Positions 1-15,000 of a DNA stretch of 60,000 nt are shown one piece after another. The notes beneath the pieces were generated by a model, which searched no databases, had not been told where the DNA came from, and worked only from the letters and a program-made list of their open reading frames with translations. Origin of the DNA: Membranipora membranacea (lineage: Eukaryota > Bryozoa > Gymnolaemata > Cheilostomatida > Membraniporidae); the NCBI GenBank assembly GCA_914767715.1, contig OU612070.1, positions 763,501 through 823,500 of the forward strand. Direction: 5' to 3'. How positions within the stretch are numbered: position 1 is the stretch's first letter; each line of letters starts with the position of its first letter. The translations under genes were made by a program, and so were the position numbers.

Positions 1-3000
1 AGCTGGAGGTGCTCAGCAGGATCGTAAACATATATACAGGTGAGTTAGTGTTTATTTATCTTACTCATAGGTAGGTTACCTGATTTGAGTGCATAGTCAT
101 CTATCTCAAACAGATGATTCAATCTTTTTAAAATTCATCCCTCAATGTGGTCTAAGTACTCAGACAGCCACGAATCAAAATTGGTGGCATTTCATTATCC
201 GTAATTTTATCATTTTAAAAATAGAGTATTTGTTAATGTAATGCCACTCACACCCTCAGCTCTTAGTCCTCTCTCAGTGAGAACACGTTTGTTATATTCA
301 GCTCCACTTACCTAAATTGTTCATTCCCATTGTAGCACTTTATCATGTCTTGCCGATGTATGTTTACTTATAACTGGGTTTAAATGCATCATGAATAATA
401 GTGTCCTGCTGTACTAGCTCAGGGTGTTTGCCCTGACGACCAAAGAATATCTATGTTTTGAGATAAACAGTATTAAATAACTTATTTCTTTGACCTGGTT
501 TGTTTCAAGTCAAATTAATTATAATTTCCCTCTCAGGACTCTGTTATCAGTGTATATAACATTAGGCGAGGCGTTTAATGCTCAGCAGAAATACACAGAT
601 GCTGAATTAAGCTTCCAGAAAGCAGAGAAGATCCTTATGGAACAGAAAAAGGCTCTTCAGTCTAAAGTTATGTCGGCAGGTGATGAGGAACAAGATCACG
701 ATCTCAAGTCAGAACTTAGAGTTGCTCAGGCCAAGTATGTGATGTTTATTGTAGAGAATCATCAGCAAAGTTGGGAAAGACTCCAAAATTCCCTGAAATC
801 TTTGCTGATCCTTGCATTTTTACTCCAATTTGGAGTTGCTCCAACTTTATTGAATCATCTCCGTATGCAAGCCAGTGGATCAAAATTGAATAAGGGTGAA
901 GTGGTGATGTGGCCTGTGAACACAAAGACTTTGATGAGCCAGTCGAGGCACAGTGTGGTCGAAATGAGAGATGTGGCAATACAAGATAGAACCTTATGAT
1001 GATTGAAAGTCACACCGCAAAGCCAAGAGATGATGTATGAATGACATTTAAATGGCTGTCTGACTATTCCCAGATGTCCTTATGAATTGCTGAGAGCAGC
1101 ACACAAGTTCCAACCATTGTTAACTGCTGATGCATATTTCATGGTGTGATATATTTATTGTTCTCGTCACTATTTATCAGACTGGCAGCTAACCAGAGTA
1201 AAGCAGCAGCAGCGATAGCTTACTTTGAGGAGGCTATCACTCTCATACAGCAAGAGTATGGAGACGACTCTCTCAAACTCATACCTTTATATCAGATGGT
1301 GGGCAGAGTAGAACAGAATCGAGATACTGCAGCTAATCATATGAAGAGTATAGAAGCTTACCTTCAGGCTCATTCCATAGCTAATGCTAAGTAAGTTCCC
1401 TCCCTCCCTCATATGTCGCATATAAATCTGTCACAGGAGTCCTCATACTGCCTATGAAAGATATTAAGCTTTTTTGATACTTTTTTTTGATAATTTTGGA
1501 TCAGAACAAGATATAAGAATGGCCTATAATGCTACTATGCAAATGCTTAGAGAGCTAAGACAAGTAGTAATCAGGGAGTTTCGGTCCCAAACTCCCTGGA
1601 GTAATTGACTGTGTCATGGATATCAGGGAGTTTGCTCCCTTGTCTAATTGCAATAAGAATGCACTTCAGAATTGTGTACTCCTGGCTTAAGTCTTGTTAA
1701 TTGGAGGTAATATTATTCACCTCTTACTTTTGTTTACAAACAACAGGGAAATTTTAAAAGTGAGTGATAAATCATTTTCTTTCCATCTTATGACTAGTTT
1801 TACCACTTAATGTTAACTTATGGGTGGTAGAGTCAGCCAGTTGTTTTATAACACTTTATAATGATATTCAGCAGGATTGTCAAGCTTATACATCCATAGA
1901 CAGTACATGAATTGAGTGTGGCCTCCAAGTCCAAGCAAGGAGTAAAAAGTTTTTTACTCCTTGGTCCAAGCTCTTAGAACTAGAAGCCAGACTTGGTAAT
2001 GTGTGGTAAAGTACGACGATGCTTTGCATAGATTCCATATGCAGCAACTCCTAGATTGGCACTGATATGATGAAAATCCATACTTCAACACTGTGGAAAT
2101 GAAGCATCAAAAGTCAATAAGAGAAATCAAAGCATATTCTCCTTATGTTATTCAGTTACAGTGAGGGTACAGAAGAGTTAGCAGAGACAGGTTTTCAGCT
2201 GGCATTAGCTTATACAAGAGCTGCATCTCAGGACAAGGATGCTGAGAGTAAGTTACTCCTTATCATCTTAGTATCTGAGAAACTTAGTGTGCATCAAAAA
2301 GGGGGGCGGAGATGGTGGATACAGTGTCTACACCCGTTATCTGGATAAAAAATGGAGCTCCTTGTAGTGAGGAACTCCTGAGTCGTCCCCGTCATCATCC
2401 CTAACATGACCATCCTCTCTTCTAATCATAAATATCGTCTTTATATCACAATGGCACAATATCAGTATGAACCCTAAGGCCTTAGTATATAACTGACCAC
2501 CCCATGAGAAAACATGAGATGACAAGTGCTAGGTAAAGCTGATTGCATTTGTTATTGGGGCTGAGCACAGGATATGATGGATCATTCTAATCCCAATAAT
2601 TCTATGAAGATCTCAAATGTTAACCAAGACCACAAACACCAACTGAAGCACACAAAATATCTTGAGGGCGAGAGCTTTGGATTTCAAAACTAAACACTAC
2701 TGTTTTTTGATAATACGACAGTGCCCTATAGCTCTGCAGGTCAGCATGATCCTGGTTTCGTACATCTAGGGATAGAAGGCGTGGTCCAGGTGTGGTAAAT
2801 ATAGGTAAGCACAGGTACAGGATCGTGGGTGGTGAATGAGCATTTCACCTGATTAGTATCATAATTATACCCGAACCAAGTGATATAAGATAAACAATCT
2901 TATCTAATTAGTTTTGTGGGCAGATCAAGCAGTAAGATACAAGCCAGTTTTCAAGATAACTTACCACTAAAGACGTATAAAGTTTTACATTTACATTTCT

Positions 3001-6000
3001 GTCCCATATTAATTTTGAAGTTGACAAATTTTTGGCACCCTGGATTCCAATTGAAAACTTCCCAAGACTCCAATGACACAGAAGCCCAAAACAAAGTGAA
3101 CCAGTGAGCCGGGGGCAATAATCACCAAAGCCTCTTATTGTAGTCTAGGGCTTGGGCCAGAGTGGTACACAAACAATTAATCCAGGGTTTTGGGACATTG
3201 TCTAATGGCAAACTTTAATCCAAACCAAAGATGTGATGTGAAGATAAAATGGAATGTAATGGAAAACATTAGAGATGGTTAATTGAATTGGTGCTGACAG
3301 TAATATTATTATTTTTAATGCAATTAGTTTGGATATCTATGTTCTTGTTGGCAAATCATCTCTTCAATCATGGTTATCTCATCCCTTGATCTGGCCACAA
3401 ACCTGATTAGATAAGATTGTTTTTCTTCTGCCACATGATCAGACCTTTATAAGAACAAATTAATTTCCTGGTGTTAAGATCTTGATTATGTTATATGGTC
3501 AAGACACTGGCCACAGCTTCGTTTTTTACATCATCCCACATTTTTGTTGTGCAAAATATCTAAAAGAAGCAGATTTATTATCCAGTGTGCATGTGGTTCA
3601 CAGGGGAAGCCAGTATAATGTGGTCAGTCGTTTTAATGAAATTTGATTTGAAGTGAAATTCTAGGCATAGCTTTAACCAGGAATATGTAACATAGATCCT
3701 GATAAAACTGGAGATAGAGAAACATAAAACTGATATTAATTAGTTAATGAGTTCTGTAGTTTGTCGTGTCATCCAATCTTCCTGGGTGACATTCAAACAG
3801 ATCAACTGAGCCATAAAGATTAAGTGTTTAATTTAATCATGTTAATCAGGGCGGCAGATTTCTAGTTTGGCTTAGATCTCGTGTTGCATTGTATGTACCC
3901 GGAGTTGCTTCATCTATTCTTTGGGGTAAGGGGGCTGTCAATGTACAAATTCTGGGCAAACTTAATCAAATTAAATCTAGAAAGCCTGGATTACTCATGT
4001 GATGTATTTTAGAGATTGGCGCTGTTAAATTTGTTTACTTCAGCTAGGTGGGCGAGGCATTTAAACACATCTTAGGGGATAGGGTTATGTGGTTATAGCT
4101 GACATTGAAAAGGTAATATGACGCGGACGTATTGAGCTGAATAAAGCTCATAATAATTTATCATAAGTGTACCATCACTCATAAACATTATAATATTGTC
4201 ACAATAATTAAAATTTTACTTGCTTTTTGCTCCTTGATGTGACAACCAACCAGTGTAATCTGAAAATCGCTGAAATATTGGTGTGCTAAAATGTGGCTAC
4301 ATTGAAGTCGCTTGAAACCTGATTGTCCCCATTATCCTAGACATTACACCAGACATTAAACAACATTATCCCACACATAAAATTTCTACATCACTAGATT
4401 GCGAAACGGTATCTGAAAGAAAAATTACCTAACTTTCCCTGAAGTGATCAATTACCTGTGTCACCCTTGTAATCCCTGTGCTAAGCCGTGAAACAACAAT
4501 GATGTTAAATCTGACCACAACGTATTCCTGAACTGAGGTGTGGGAAATAATTTTATCAGCTTGAACTCGACACGGCTTAATATGGGACACAGCGCAATAT
4601 GGGGGCACAGCGCAATATGGGGCACAGCGTAATATGGGGCACAGCGTAATATGGGGCACAGCGTAATATGGGACACAGCGTAATATGGGGCACAGCAAAA
4701 TATGGGGGCACAGTGTAATATGGGACACAGCAAAATATGGGACACAGCGTAATATGGGACACAGCGTAATATGGGACACAGCGTAATATGGGGCACAGCA
4801 AAATATGGGGGCACAGCAAAATATGGGGGCACAGTGTAATATGGAGCACAGCAAAATATGGGGCACAGTGTAATATGGGGCGCAGCAAAATATGGGGGCA
4901 CAGCGTAATATGGGACACAGCAAGATATGGGGCACAGTGTAATATGGGGCACAGCAAGATATGGGGGTACAGCGTAATATGGGTCACGGCATTATATCGG
5001 GCACAGCGTAATATAGGGCACCCGTTACTATTGTGGGGTGTGTCAGCAATTATGAGAATCTGATAACAAAAAAGGGCTTCAAAGACGCTGATGTGTAACC
5101 AGATAGATAGATACCGGAATAAATCATCCTGTGATAACTATCTTTAGGATTCGCTGTATGATAACTATATTTGAACGCACAAGGAAGGGGTAGCGATATT
5201 GCTAGCTGTGACTAATTTTTAAACCTACATTATCCTACCAACAGTGATATAATGTACATTGGCTTAATAAGGGTACAAGGGGGATAGTCACTAACGGGGG
5301 GGGGGGGAGGGGGTGCCGAGTGGGTAGATATTCTGACATGGCTGTCCTTAAAATCAGTGACAATGGCATACTTGAAATATCTGCTTCTGACTATCTAAAG
5401 GAATGTTTAATCTTCCATGAAAAACCCAAAAGCTTTTAATCCAATCATAAAACTGATCGATTAGACTGATGATCAACAGATTAAAGTAGTTTATTTAATG
5501 ATGCGGCGAAACTTATTCGAGCCAACCATCAAAAGATCGGATATGGAATATATTTTTATGAGCTGCAATCAGTTGACTCAGTTTTTCTGTTAGAATATAA
5601 ATGTGGGAATCCCCATCACTGTAAGATTTGGTATAGATATGTTCTACATTAGATAAAGTAAGATATATGCGCTGGTGTTTTTAATCTTATGGGCATGTTT
5701 TGCAATGAGATTAAATTCACACCTGTAACTTGACAATCATGATTCAATAATTTGCTGTACTAATTAAGACCATAATTTATCACTCTCAAAGGCTTTTAAG
5801 TGCAGTAAGGGATTATCATATATTGGGACTAATTTTACTAATTTTACGAGTAACATGAGCAATAAATAACCAGTGAAATGACCAACGAGTAGACAAAACA
5901 AAAACTCTCTCTCTAAACAATCCCCCTAAACTGGGTTTCAATATGAAGAAAACAATAACACCTCATGTCATCGTGTGAAATGATGTAATCCCACCAGTTC

Positions 6001-9000
6001 GCTGAATAGATTATCACCTAATACAAGCCATAAAGATAATCCTAGATTTGTGCCAGTGTCCGAGGTGGCACATCAAGTAATGGTCTGTGACGTCCTTATT
6101 ACATTAGCTGAATGACTTAAGTGCTCCTCACCGGAAAGATTGTTATTTTTTGCTTTCTTTGCCTATTTGTATTTAATGAAAAACTTATATTGTGATGAAA
6201 CCTCTAAAGGTCGCCTCTAATTTTTAGAAGATGATCATTGGTTCAGTAATAAAGATTATATATATTTATATCTGTTTTGAAAATTGGTTAATCTACAAAA
6301 AAACACTCCCTTATGATTTCTTATCTGAAGCCAGGCTGCTTGATCATTTATTTTGTTTCAAATCACCATTAATCACCATAACAATGTAAGACACAATCAT
6401 ATTTTTATATGAAATATTATATTTACAGCATCAGCAGAGAGTTATCTGAATGAGTGTTTAGCCACATATCAGTCTCTACACGGCCCTAATCACGAGAAGA
6501 CGATCCAATGTCAGGATGAGCTGTCTCGTCTTATGATCAGAACTGAGCGCCCTGATGAAGCCATCGAGGTTTGTATGGAGACGGAGAATATGTCCTCATA
6601 CGTAATAAACCAATTTCTTCGAAAAATTATTCTTTAAGTTGCTTTGGATTTTACCTTTTATCTTTAAAAAACAATTTACGTTAGTCTACTGTCGCCTGTG
6701 TGGCGTTACATTGCACTCACAGAGACATTCTCACACATTTTTGTGCGCCTATAATATTGCAGGATTATTTAATTTCTCCTGTACTCTGCTAATGTGAATG
6801 AGATGTGTCAGTTAGTGCTCTGATGGTATCTGTACTATCAGTCTATTACTCGTAATCACAATCTGATTTGTGTAAATATGTGTGAGTAAAACACTACCTC
6901 CCCATCGATCGCTCACAATAATCGACTCTTAATGAGGCATGGTAGGTATGTAGGTAGGAAGGTAGGTAGGTATGTGTATGCATTAACAATTTTGGCCTCG
7001 CTGTCCCAGAAATAGGTGAATGATTCTGACTCATATATTAATGACATATTTAGGTTGTAGACAACGCACACATACTAAGTACGAACTAAGCTCATCCCTG
7101 GTGAATATAAAGCCGCAAATATAAATCACAGAAATAAATAGTAAATATAATTGTCATTTACTACTCTATGTCTGATTACAGTTATTGAGATCGACCCTCT
7201 CAGCTCGCAGGGAGACTTACGGTGAATATTCTCAGAGTTTAGCTTCTGCTTACAAACTACTCGGTTCTGTACACATGTCTCAGGGTAATATGGAGAAGTC
7301 ACTCAAATCTATGAACAAGGTAAGTGGTGCAATCGATAGCCATCTCAGAATTATCCCCATAAAATAAGAAATAAAAAACACTCAATATGTACAAAAACAA
7401 AGCTAACCGAGGTACAGAACCCAGTTAGCAGACAGCAGGGTGCTGCTTGAGGAAAATAATCTGCTGTAATAATTATGAGGAAAAAGAACAGCTTGGTAGG
7501 TGGGACAGCGGGGGCTGCTTCAAAACTGACTCTTAGCTCTGTACATGTTTGTCTGCTATGAGAGGTCAATAGGGGAGGTATAAGTGTCATCTGTCAATAA
7601 TACATCACTGAACTCCCCTTCCCTCTCCTCAAGATTCTATCAGCCGCTCTCCTTATCAGCAAGAGATCAAATAAATAAAACAAATTAACAGGGTATTAAC
7701 TAGGTATGTTAAATAATGTAGTTTAAATCAACGTCCCGAAAAAATAATTAATTAATTGAGGAGCAAGAAATAGATTGTCAACCATGTTTTCTGCCATATA
7801 CCGGGCTTTGGGAGGAGACCCGCATTAGCCTAATCTGTAGTTTCACGTTGTTGACTTACGATAATCCCCACAGACTGTGGGAAAGATAAACCCTTACTAT
7901 ATTAGAGTCGTGACAGGATGCCCTCTATCTTTCCTCACCCCCTAATAGCCTGTATCCAACTCAAGTACTTGACTATTGAAGACTCAAGTATTATTTGTAT
8001 AAGGGGCGGGAATGGCCCTGAATTCTGCTATTCTGTTGAGTACCAGAAATACTGAGATCATCCAATTTATTTTGTCTTAACACTTTGTTGATGTTTATCA
8101 GAGCAAGGAGTCTCTAACTCCTTGATCAGAGACATGAAATTAAGGGGTTTTCTTTTTCACAAATCATGATGTTGTGAAATAAAACTTGAGAAAGTACATT
8201 AGCTGTAATTTATGTTGATCAGCTCTTAAAAACTGGTAAAGATCCATAAAACTGTCCCTTAATGATTTGAAGGTATGTGTTTTTATGGAGAAAGAAAACC
8301 ATAAAATAAACGGTAATATTCTGTTATTAACAATTAAACATGACAAATAACATAATTATTGTGTATCACCTGGCAACTTCAACCCACAGCTTTCAGATAA
8401 CACGAGTCGTCTGAACACGTATTTTGTGAGTTTCAGCGCTGTGGGGTTTCCAAAAATTGTGATGCATAGATTTAAAATATAAAAATCTAAACAATTATAG
8501 CTAAATATTACTGCCAGCTTTAAAACCTTGAAAAGATGACAGTATTGTGAATCAACCTCTATCCACTTGATGAGATATATCACATAGGGAGTTAGTGTGT
8601 TTACCTATGCTACGGAACAAGGCATACAAGCTTTCAGATAATTATGATTTCTTGCTTCTGAACAATGCATATTTAACTTCTACATCATCACTATTGGGAT
8701 GGTGCCGCGATCTGGTGCCGTGGTCTGGTTGGAGCATATGACTGACTGTGTGAAGGCTGGTATTCAGACTCAGCTCGCCAGCTTAGACTGGAGATATTCC
8801 ACGAGTCGTATGCTCCTCTCAGGATAGAGTTTGACTCCTATAGCCTACTCTGAGTAGACGAGTATATGACTTGTGGAATATTTACAGGAGCTGTCTGATG
8901 CAGAGCAGCAGTACAGGGCGTTACAGCAGCAGCATCTCAGTCAACTACAGACAGCCTTAGAGGAGAAGGACAGACAGCTCAATGAGGGTCGGGCGCTATT

Positions 9001-12000
9001 TGACCAACTCAAACGAGATTTCAAATACAACCTCAGGCTTCTCCAGGTAGGTGGTTGTTTTTACATGAAACAGGCTATTATAATCTAAATTTAGTGAAAT
9101 GATGGAGTGATTATTGTTTTAGACCCAGTGATAATTGTGATAGGCTGGATTTATCTTTCACACCTAAACCACCTCAAGCAGATTACACCAGCTTAACGTA
9201 CAACCACAAGTGGGAAATGTGTTCCTGCGGCCACCTTCACTCTCGTTATCGTGTTGGATCAAGTTATGCAATATATCACATCAAATGCCTGTAGATGAAA
9301 CAATAGGATTTCTATTTACCTCCTTGAGGTTACCATCACCACACATATCATAATATAGTTCTACCCTCCCTAAAGGTATCAGCAGCTCAGACAATAGGCT
9401 CAGAGTCATGTATAAGCATATATGAACTTGAGCCTAAGATTTGGGTGAGATCATGGAACAGATGGGGTTGCTTTAAATCCATGTTAAAATTGGACGTTTC
9501 ATGAATTATATCAATCAAAACTGAAACTCAGATTAACAACTGGTTTTCTTATCTGACAGCGGTTAAAGTTCTCAATAACAAATACAAGTAGTGTACTATC
9601 ACCTTACTATATGCTATATAGGTCAGTTCCGCTTACTAAAATGTTTCTGTTTTGCTTAATATTTTGTTTTGTCTGTTCACCAGGAGAGAGATGAGGAATT
9701 AGAACAGACAGACGTGACTCTGAGTGAGTTACGAGCTGAGTTAGACAGACAGATGAACATGGTGAGCGCTCAGGGAGTCCGGCTCAGTGAGGGTGAGAGC
9801 CAGCGGCAGCAGCTCAGTAATAAGCTGAGCTGTGAGGAGGCAGAGCATCGGCAGCAGGTACAGACAGACAGGGCAGAGTGTGATCGGAGACTACAAGTAC
9901 TCAGATCGGAGCAAAATCAGTACAGACTAGAGTGGGAGAGTGAGAAGAGGGCACTGGAACAAAATCTCAAGGTTTGTATGGATACACATGTTATCGATAT
10001 TTAATATTCATCTGATATTGAATATGGATATATACACACAAAGTATACATCAGCAGCAAAGTTAGCCAATTCAGCTACCTTGCATACAGGAGATGAATTT
10101 CAACTTCATCTAAATTATGTCCTTTCGAGGATACAAAAAAAAACGAAACTAGCAAAACATGAGGAAGCAAAAAATTAGAGAAGCTAATCAAAATAATCTT
10201 AATCTTAATAAATGGAGGTGCAGCAGATTTTTTAGAGGATTAAGGAGCAGTATTAATGAGCTCATGTTTTACTCTGGTATTCTACAATGCATTACAAATT
10301 ACGCCAAATTCGGTGGTTATTAACTTGGTGTAGAAGTTAGACAAAAAAACCATGTTATAAATCAACCTTGAAATATGTCTGGCCTTTTTGCCCCACCCTG
10401 ATTATTTGAATGAGTGTAGGTTGGTAGTGGTTGCGGCCAGCTGTTAATTTAGTTGGCTAGCTGATGAAGACGCCTAATCACCCTGCACTGGGCTGCTTAT
10501 CCCCTAAAAGGACAACTTATGCTTATCTAGACTTGATCACAAATATGGCTCATTAACTTCTGGTGCAGTTCTTGCCAACTAAATTTAGTGCTGATTTGTG
10601 ATTGTAAGGCCGGTGTTCTCCCATTGAGAATGCCACCATTGCTCAGACACCAACGACGGATCACGGTTAAGTGGTGTTCAGCGAAAAACATTTTGGCAAA
10701 TTTTGGGTAATGGCCACATCTTAGGTTTTAATGTGCCAAGGGCGTACATATTTGTCACCCAGCAGTTTCACAAAATCATTAGTAGCCATACGTCTGTCTG
10801 CGTTTGAAATATTTCTCTCATTAGTCTATGATGAACTGATTGAGGATGAGCTGAATATCTCATGAAAAGATCACCTGCCAATAATACAAATCTGTTGATT
10901 GAAAGGCTTCAAGCTTTTCCTTCCACTGATTTATTGGATCATTACGAAATTTCCAATAGTTCTTATTTTCTAACTTGTTTATGTCTATCTCTTTTAAGCT
11001 AATAATTTTATTGTAATGAGATTAAGAGATTTAGAGCTCAATCGAATAATCCATTTGAAGGCCACAAGGAGTGGTGACATCACCTTATTACTTGCAGTGG
11101 TGGGGGGGGGGGGTGTTTACTTGCCGGTGTGATAGGTTGCTGGGGTTGGCAGGTATTGAAAGCTGAGTCGGATAATCCCTCACAAGGCCATGAGGGTGGA
11201 CAGCACCACATCATGATAACGTAATAATCATTTAAATATCAGAATATTATTATTTTTACATTATCAAGTCGGGCCTTAATTCATTGAGATTATTAGCTTA
11301 ATTGAGGGTGAATGACATCATACTCCTGCTGGTCATGACAGGGCGGGTCGAGATTCATAGAACGACTTAATGTGTACACATTACAAGGCGTATTTTATTA
11401 GAATTCACATAAGACAGAAACGAGGTCATAACGCTGTTAAGGAATCCATGTATACAAAAATCAAAATCAGTCGGGACCATTTGAATTGAGCTTATTCATT
11501 TGACAATTTGTGTACATGTAGCTCTGATTAATTTGCCCTTTTATTAAACAGCTAGGACATTTTCAGAATTATAATGATAAAATGTCATTTAGATTGTTAT
11601 AAAAATTGCGCAAACATCTATGAAAATTTTGCTAGCCATTTATTATTGTAGCATAAAGCAATTATAACCTTTATCGCAAAAAAAATCATCTCAAATCTTG
11701 TCATACTTGTCACACGTAATATTTCTCAACTTAAGTCACATTTTAGATGTTTACTGACCAAAACATAGCTTGTCTGACCATACCATACCAAGTTCATTAA
11801 GTCTATGACTAACAGATTCCGCTCCTTGAGCAAACAATTTTACATTATAAACTTCTGCTGAGAGAAAAAAAAATCTGAACGCGGTTAATATTCTGAATTC
11901 TAAGATATGCCTCCTACCCCAGCATCAGTTTGATAGATCCACTCTACGACCACTAGTACCTGTGATCCATTGAGTATGTTTGAATTTATTTTGGTAGATA

Positions 12001-15000
12001 TGTGAGGAGTTGAGAGTCAGTGAGAAAAGAGAAGCTCAGATACTGTTTGAAGATCAGCTTTCTCAGCGTGAGAGTGATTGGAGATCTCGCATGGAGAATC
12101 TGGAGTCAGAAACACTCTCTCACCAGCTCCGAGTAACCTCACTGAACAAGGAAACTGAGAAACTGCGCGAGGATCACACTATGAAATCTCAGATTGTAGA
12201 GAGCTCAGAAGCTGCTCAGCGCCGCCTTGAGAACGAGCTAAAGCAAGTTAGATGGGAGCTGGAAGACTACAGATCTATGTGTACGCGTAGAATCCAAGAC
12301 CTAGAGGCCAATATTGGGACGGCTGAACAGTCTCAAAAAGCACTTGTTGAAAAGTATGAGCGCAAAGAGGTACAAGCTGAAGCTCGTATCCGTGAGATGA
12401 CAGATAGGAAAGAAAAGATTGAAATATCTCACAATGAACATTTAAAGGAGCTGAACGCTTCTGTTAAGCTGCTCAAAGAAAAACTGTCTGACTCTGAGAC
12501 TGAAAAAGCAAGACTTCATTGGAAAATTGAAGACATCAATTCTGAAAAAAGTAAGATCATCGGCTCGCATGCTGTTGAGAAGACAAAACTGGAAGAGCAA
12601 ATACAAAAATTGGAGTCGGATGTAAGCAATAATGTAATAAAAGAGGAGTTAACTCATCTGAAACGCTCTCTTCAGTCGACTAAGGAAGAACTTGCCACAA
12701 AAACAAAGGACATAGAAAAATACCAACAACAGTTGGTTCAATCTACTGATCAAATAACTGAAACTGAAAGGCAGCGAGCTAGATTGGAGCTGGACTGCCA
12801 GAAGAAATGTGAACAGATAGAGCGAGATGGATACCAGAAGTCTGAGAAACTTATCGCAAGCTTGAGTCAGTCCAGAGATAAAGCGGAGGCAACCATAAAG
12901 CGGCTTGAGAAGGAAGGCGCACTTCACCAGCAAGCCATTAACCAGCTTAAGGCAGATCGAGATGATGCATACAAAACACTACATAACAATGGTATCACTT
13001 TACAAATTGCACAAACAACTGATGCCTATATGAGTCCCCCACGTGCAGTAGCTAATGCCCAGATGACTAAGCTGAAAGTCCAAAATGACAGCTTAAAACA
13101 AGTTATTGCCCAAATGAGGCAGGAGATGGAAGGCGTTGTGAATCAAGGCATTTCGGTATCATCTCCATTAGCGAGAGACAGTGCGTATGTCAAAAGTCTG
13201 GAAGAAGAAATCACTCAATTGAAGCAACACTTGAGGAGCCAAGTAAGGGAAGAGGGCAGCAAACATCTCCCATCATTGGATGCCGATAATCTGCCTCAGA
13301 AGAACCCAGCAGTGCAACAAGTAGTTGTCTCTCTCAACGCGACTATCAGCTCGCTAAGATCTGAAAAGATAGAGTTGACAGCTGCGGGTAGGAAGCAACA
13401 AATTGAAATAGAACATTTGAAGGCTCAAATGGGAAAACTCAAAGCTGGCCCAAGAAATGCTGAAATTGAGCTTGAGCAAGCTAGATATGAGTTGAACGCG
13501 ACCAACCGGAAATTGGCCAGTGACACATCTTCACTCAGACAGAGGGTGGCAGAGTTAGAGAGACAACTGGAGAGTACAAGAGAGGAGACTGCAGAGTATC
13601 ACAGAAGTGTGCTTACTGTCAGTGCCGAGAATCAGGCCCTCTCTACTGAACTCTCACAACTCAAAATCAGCCAGGCCAGGAGTGGTGAAGTGATCAACTA
13701 CGGTGCACAAGAGTTAGTCATACAGAATCTTCAGGATGAGGTTAGTTTACATCTACTCAAACTTAAATAGAGAGTCCCTTTTTTACTGGTAGCAAAACTA
13801 TGGAGTGAATTCAAAACTGAAGCGAAGGTTATGATGGTTCTGCTTATATCAACCCTCCGCCCAATATGGCCAAAAAATGAGCAAGCATGAGAAGGCATAC
13901 TTGATGCAAACCAAAAAGAATATATAAAAGATATACCCCATAATATGAAAATATAATGTCTTTCAAACATTATTTCTATTGGATTGGGGATGGCGTTGCC
14001 TAGCGGACATTAGGTATAACGTCTGGTTAATTATAGGGTATTCAAACATTTACCACAAGTTCTCAGCGCATTCAATGGTGAATTGTTTTTCAGAATGAAA
14101 GATTGAGACTTATGATACAAAGATATAGTCCTGGACAAGCTGCTGGTTCTGAGTTGAACAAAGCTCTGTCCCGGGTTTCCCAGCTTACCAAAGAGAAGGC
14201 TATTCTTACTGAGCTGAGCAACAAATTAAGGTCTGAGCTTCACAAAGCTGGTGTTGATGTGAAAAAGCCTCCTGGCGCAAGAGGTTCTGGCCAACCTCAA
14301 GGAGCTGTACCGGAGGGCCATGCGTTTGCTAGTGAAGACAAATTGTCTGATGCTGTCAGAGGAAAGCTGGATCAACTAGAGAGACTTCAATATCAGCTCA
14401 CAAAAGCTAACATAAATAAGGTCAGCGAAAAGCCAAGTCAATCCGCAGGCACAGAAAACCAGTTGCGCACAGATGATCAGATCACACGCCCTCAGCATAG
14501 CTATCCGAGGCCTCATCGTAGTGTCAGACCAGCTTCTCCACCGACCAAACTGCAGAAACACTCAAATTTGAACACAAGAGTTTCTGCAAGTGCTAAGCCA
14601 AAGTTGCCAGCCTATATCGAACAAAGTTCCACTACATCGAGTTCTCTCAAAGCACAAGGCCACACTGCCAATCTTCAACAGCATCAACCGTCTAGCAAAA
14701 AGTATATTCCACCTGCTGCTAAGAGTAAACAAAAATCAAACTTAGCTTGGATAAAGAGAGGTGAAGGTGGTTTCGGCGGGCAATCAAAAATGACTGATCA
14801 AAAAACCATTCATGATGCATCCAAATTAGGACAGGTAGATGAGAACTCTATGAGGCGCTCGTTGAACTCTACAGGTCATAGGTCACCGTCTCCTCGCCTC
14901 AGAGGCAGTGCTTTTAATGACTCTATGGATTTAGGGTCATCCATACAAGACGTTTGGAAACTGCTTGACAATCATCCTCCGAGCCTCAGTTCATCTACTC

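Noticed and set aside
4429-4987. Three overlapping minus-strand open frames rich in Cys, Pro, His and Tyr
   Set aside because: They are translations of the 17/18 bp minisatellite, which lacks stops in all minus frames.
8699-8825. ATG-led frame MVPRSGAVVWLEHM as the CCDC57 start
   Set aside because: It ends in a stop before any donor and overlaps the hairpin repeat.
12649-12933. 94-aa minus-strand open frame
   Set aside because: It is a shadow inside the long CCDC57 coiled-coil exon, and Leu/Phe-rich antisense of E/K-rich coding is expected.
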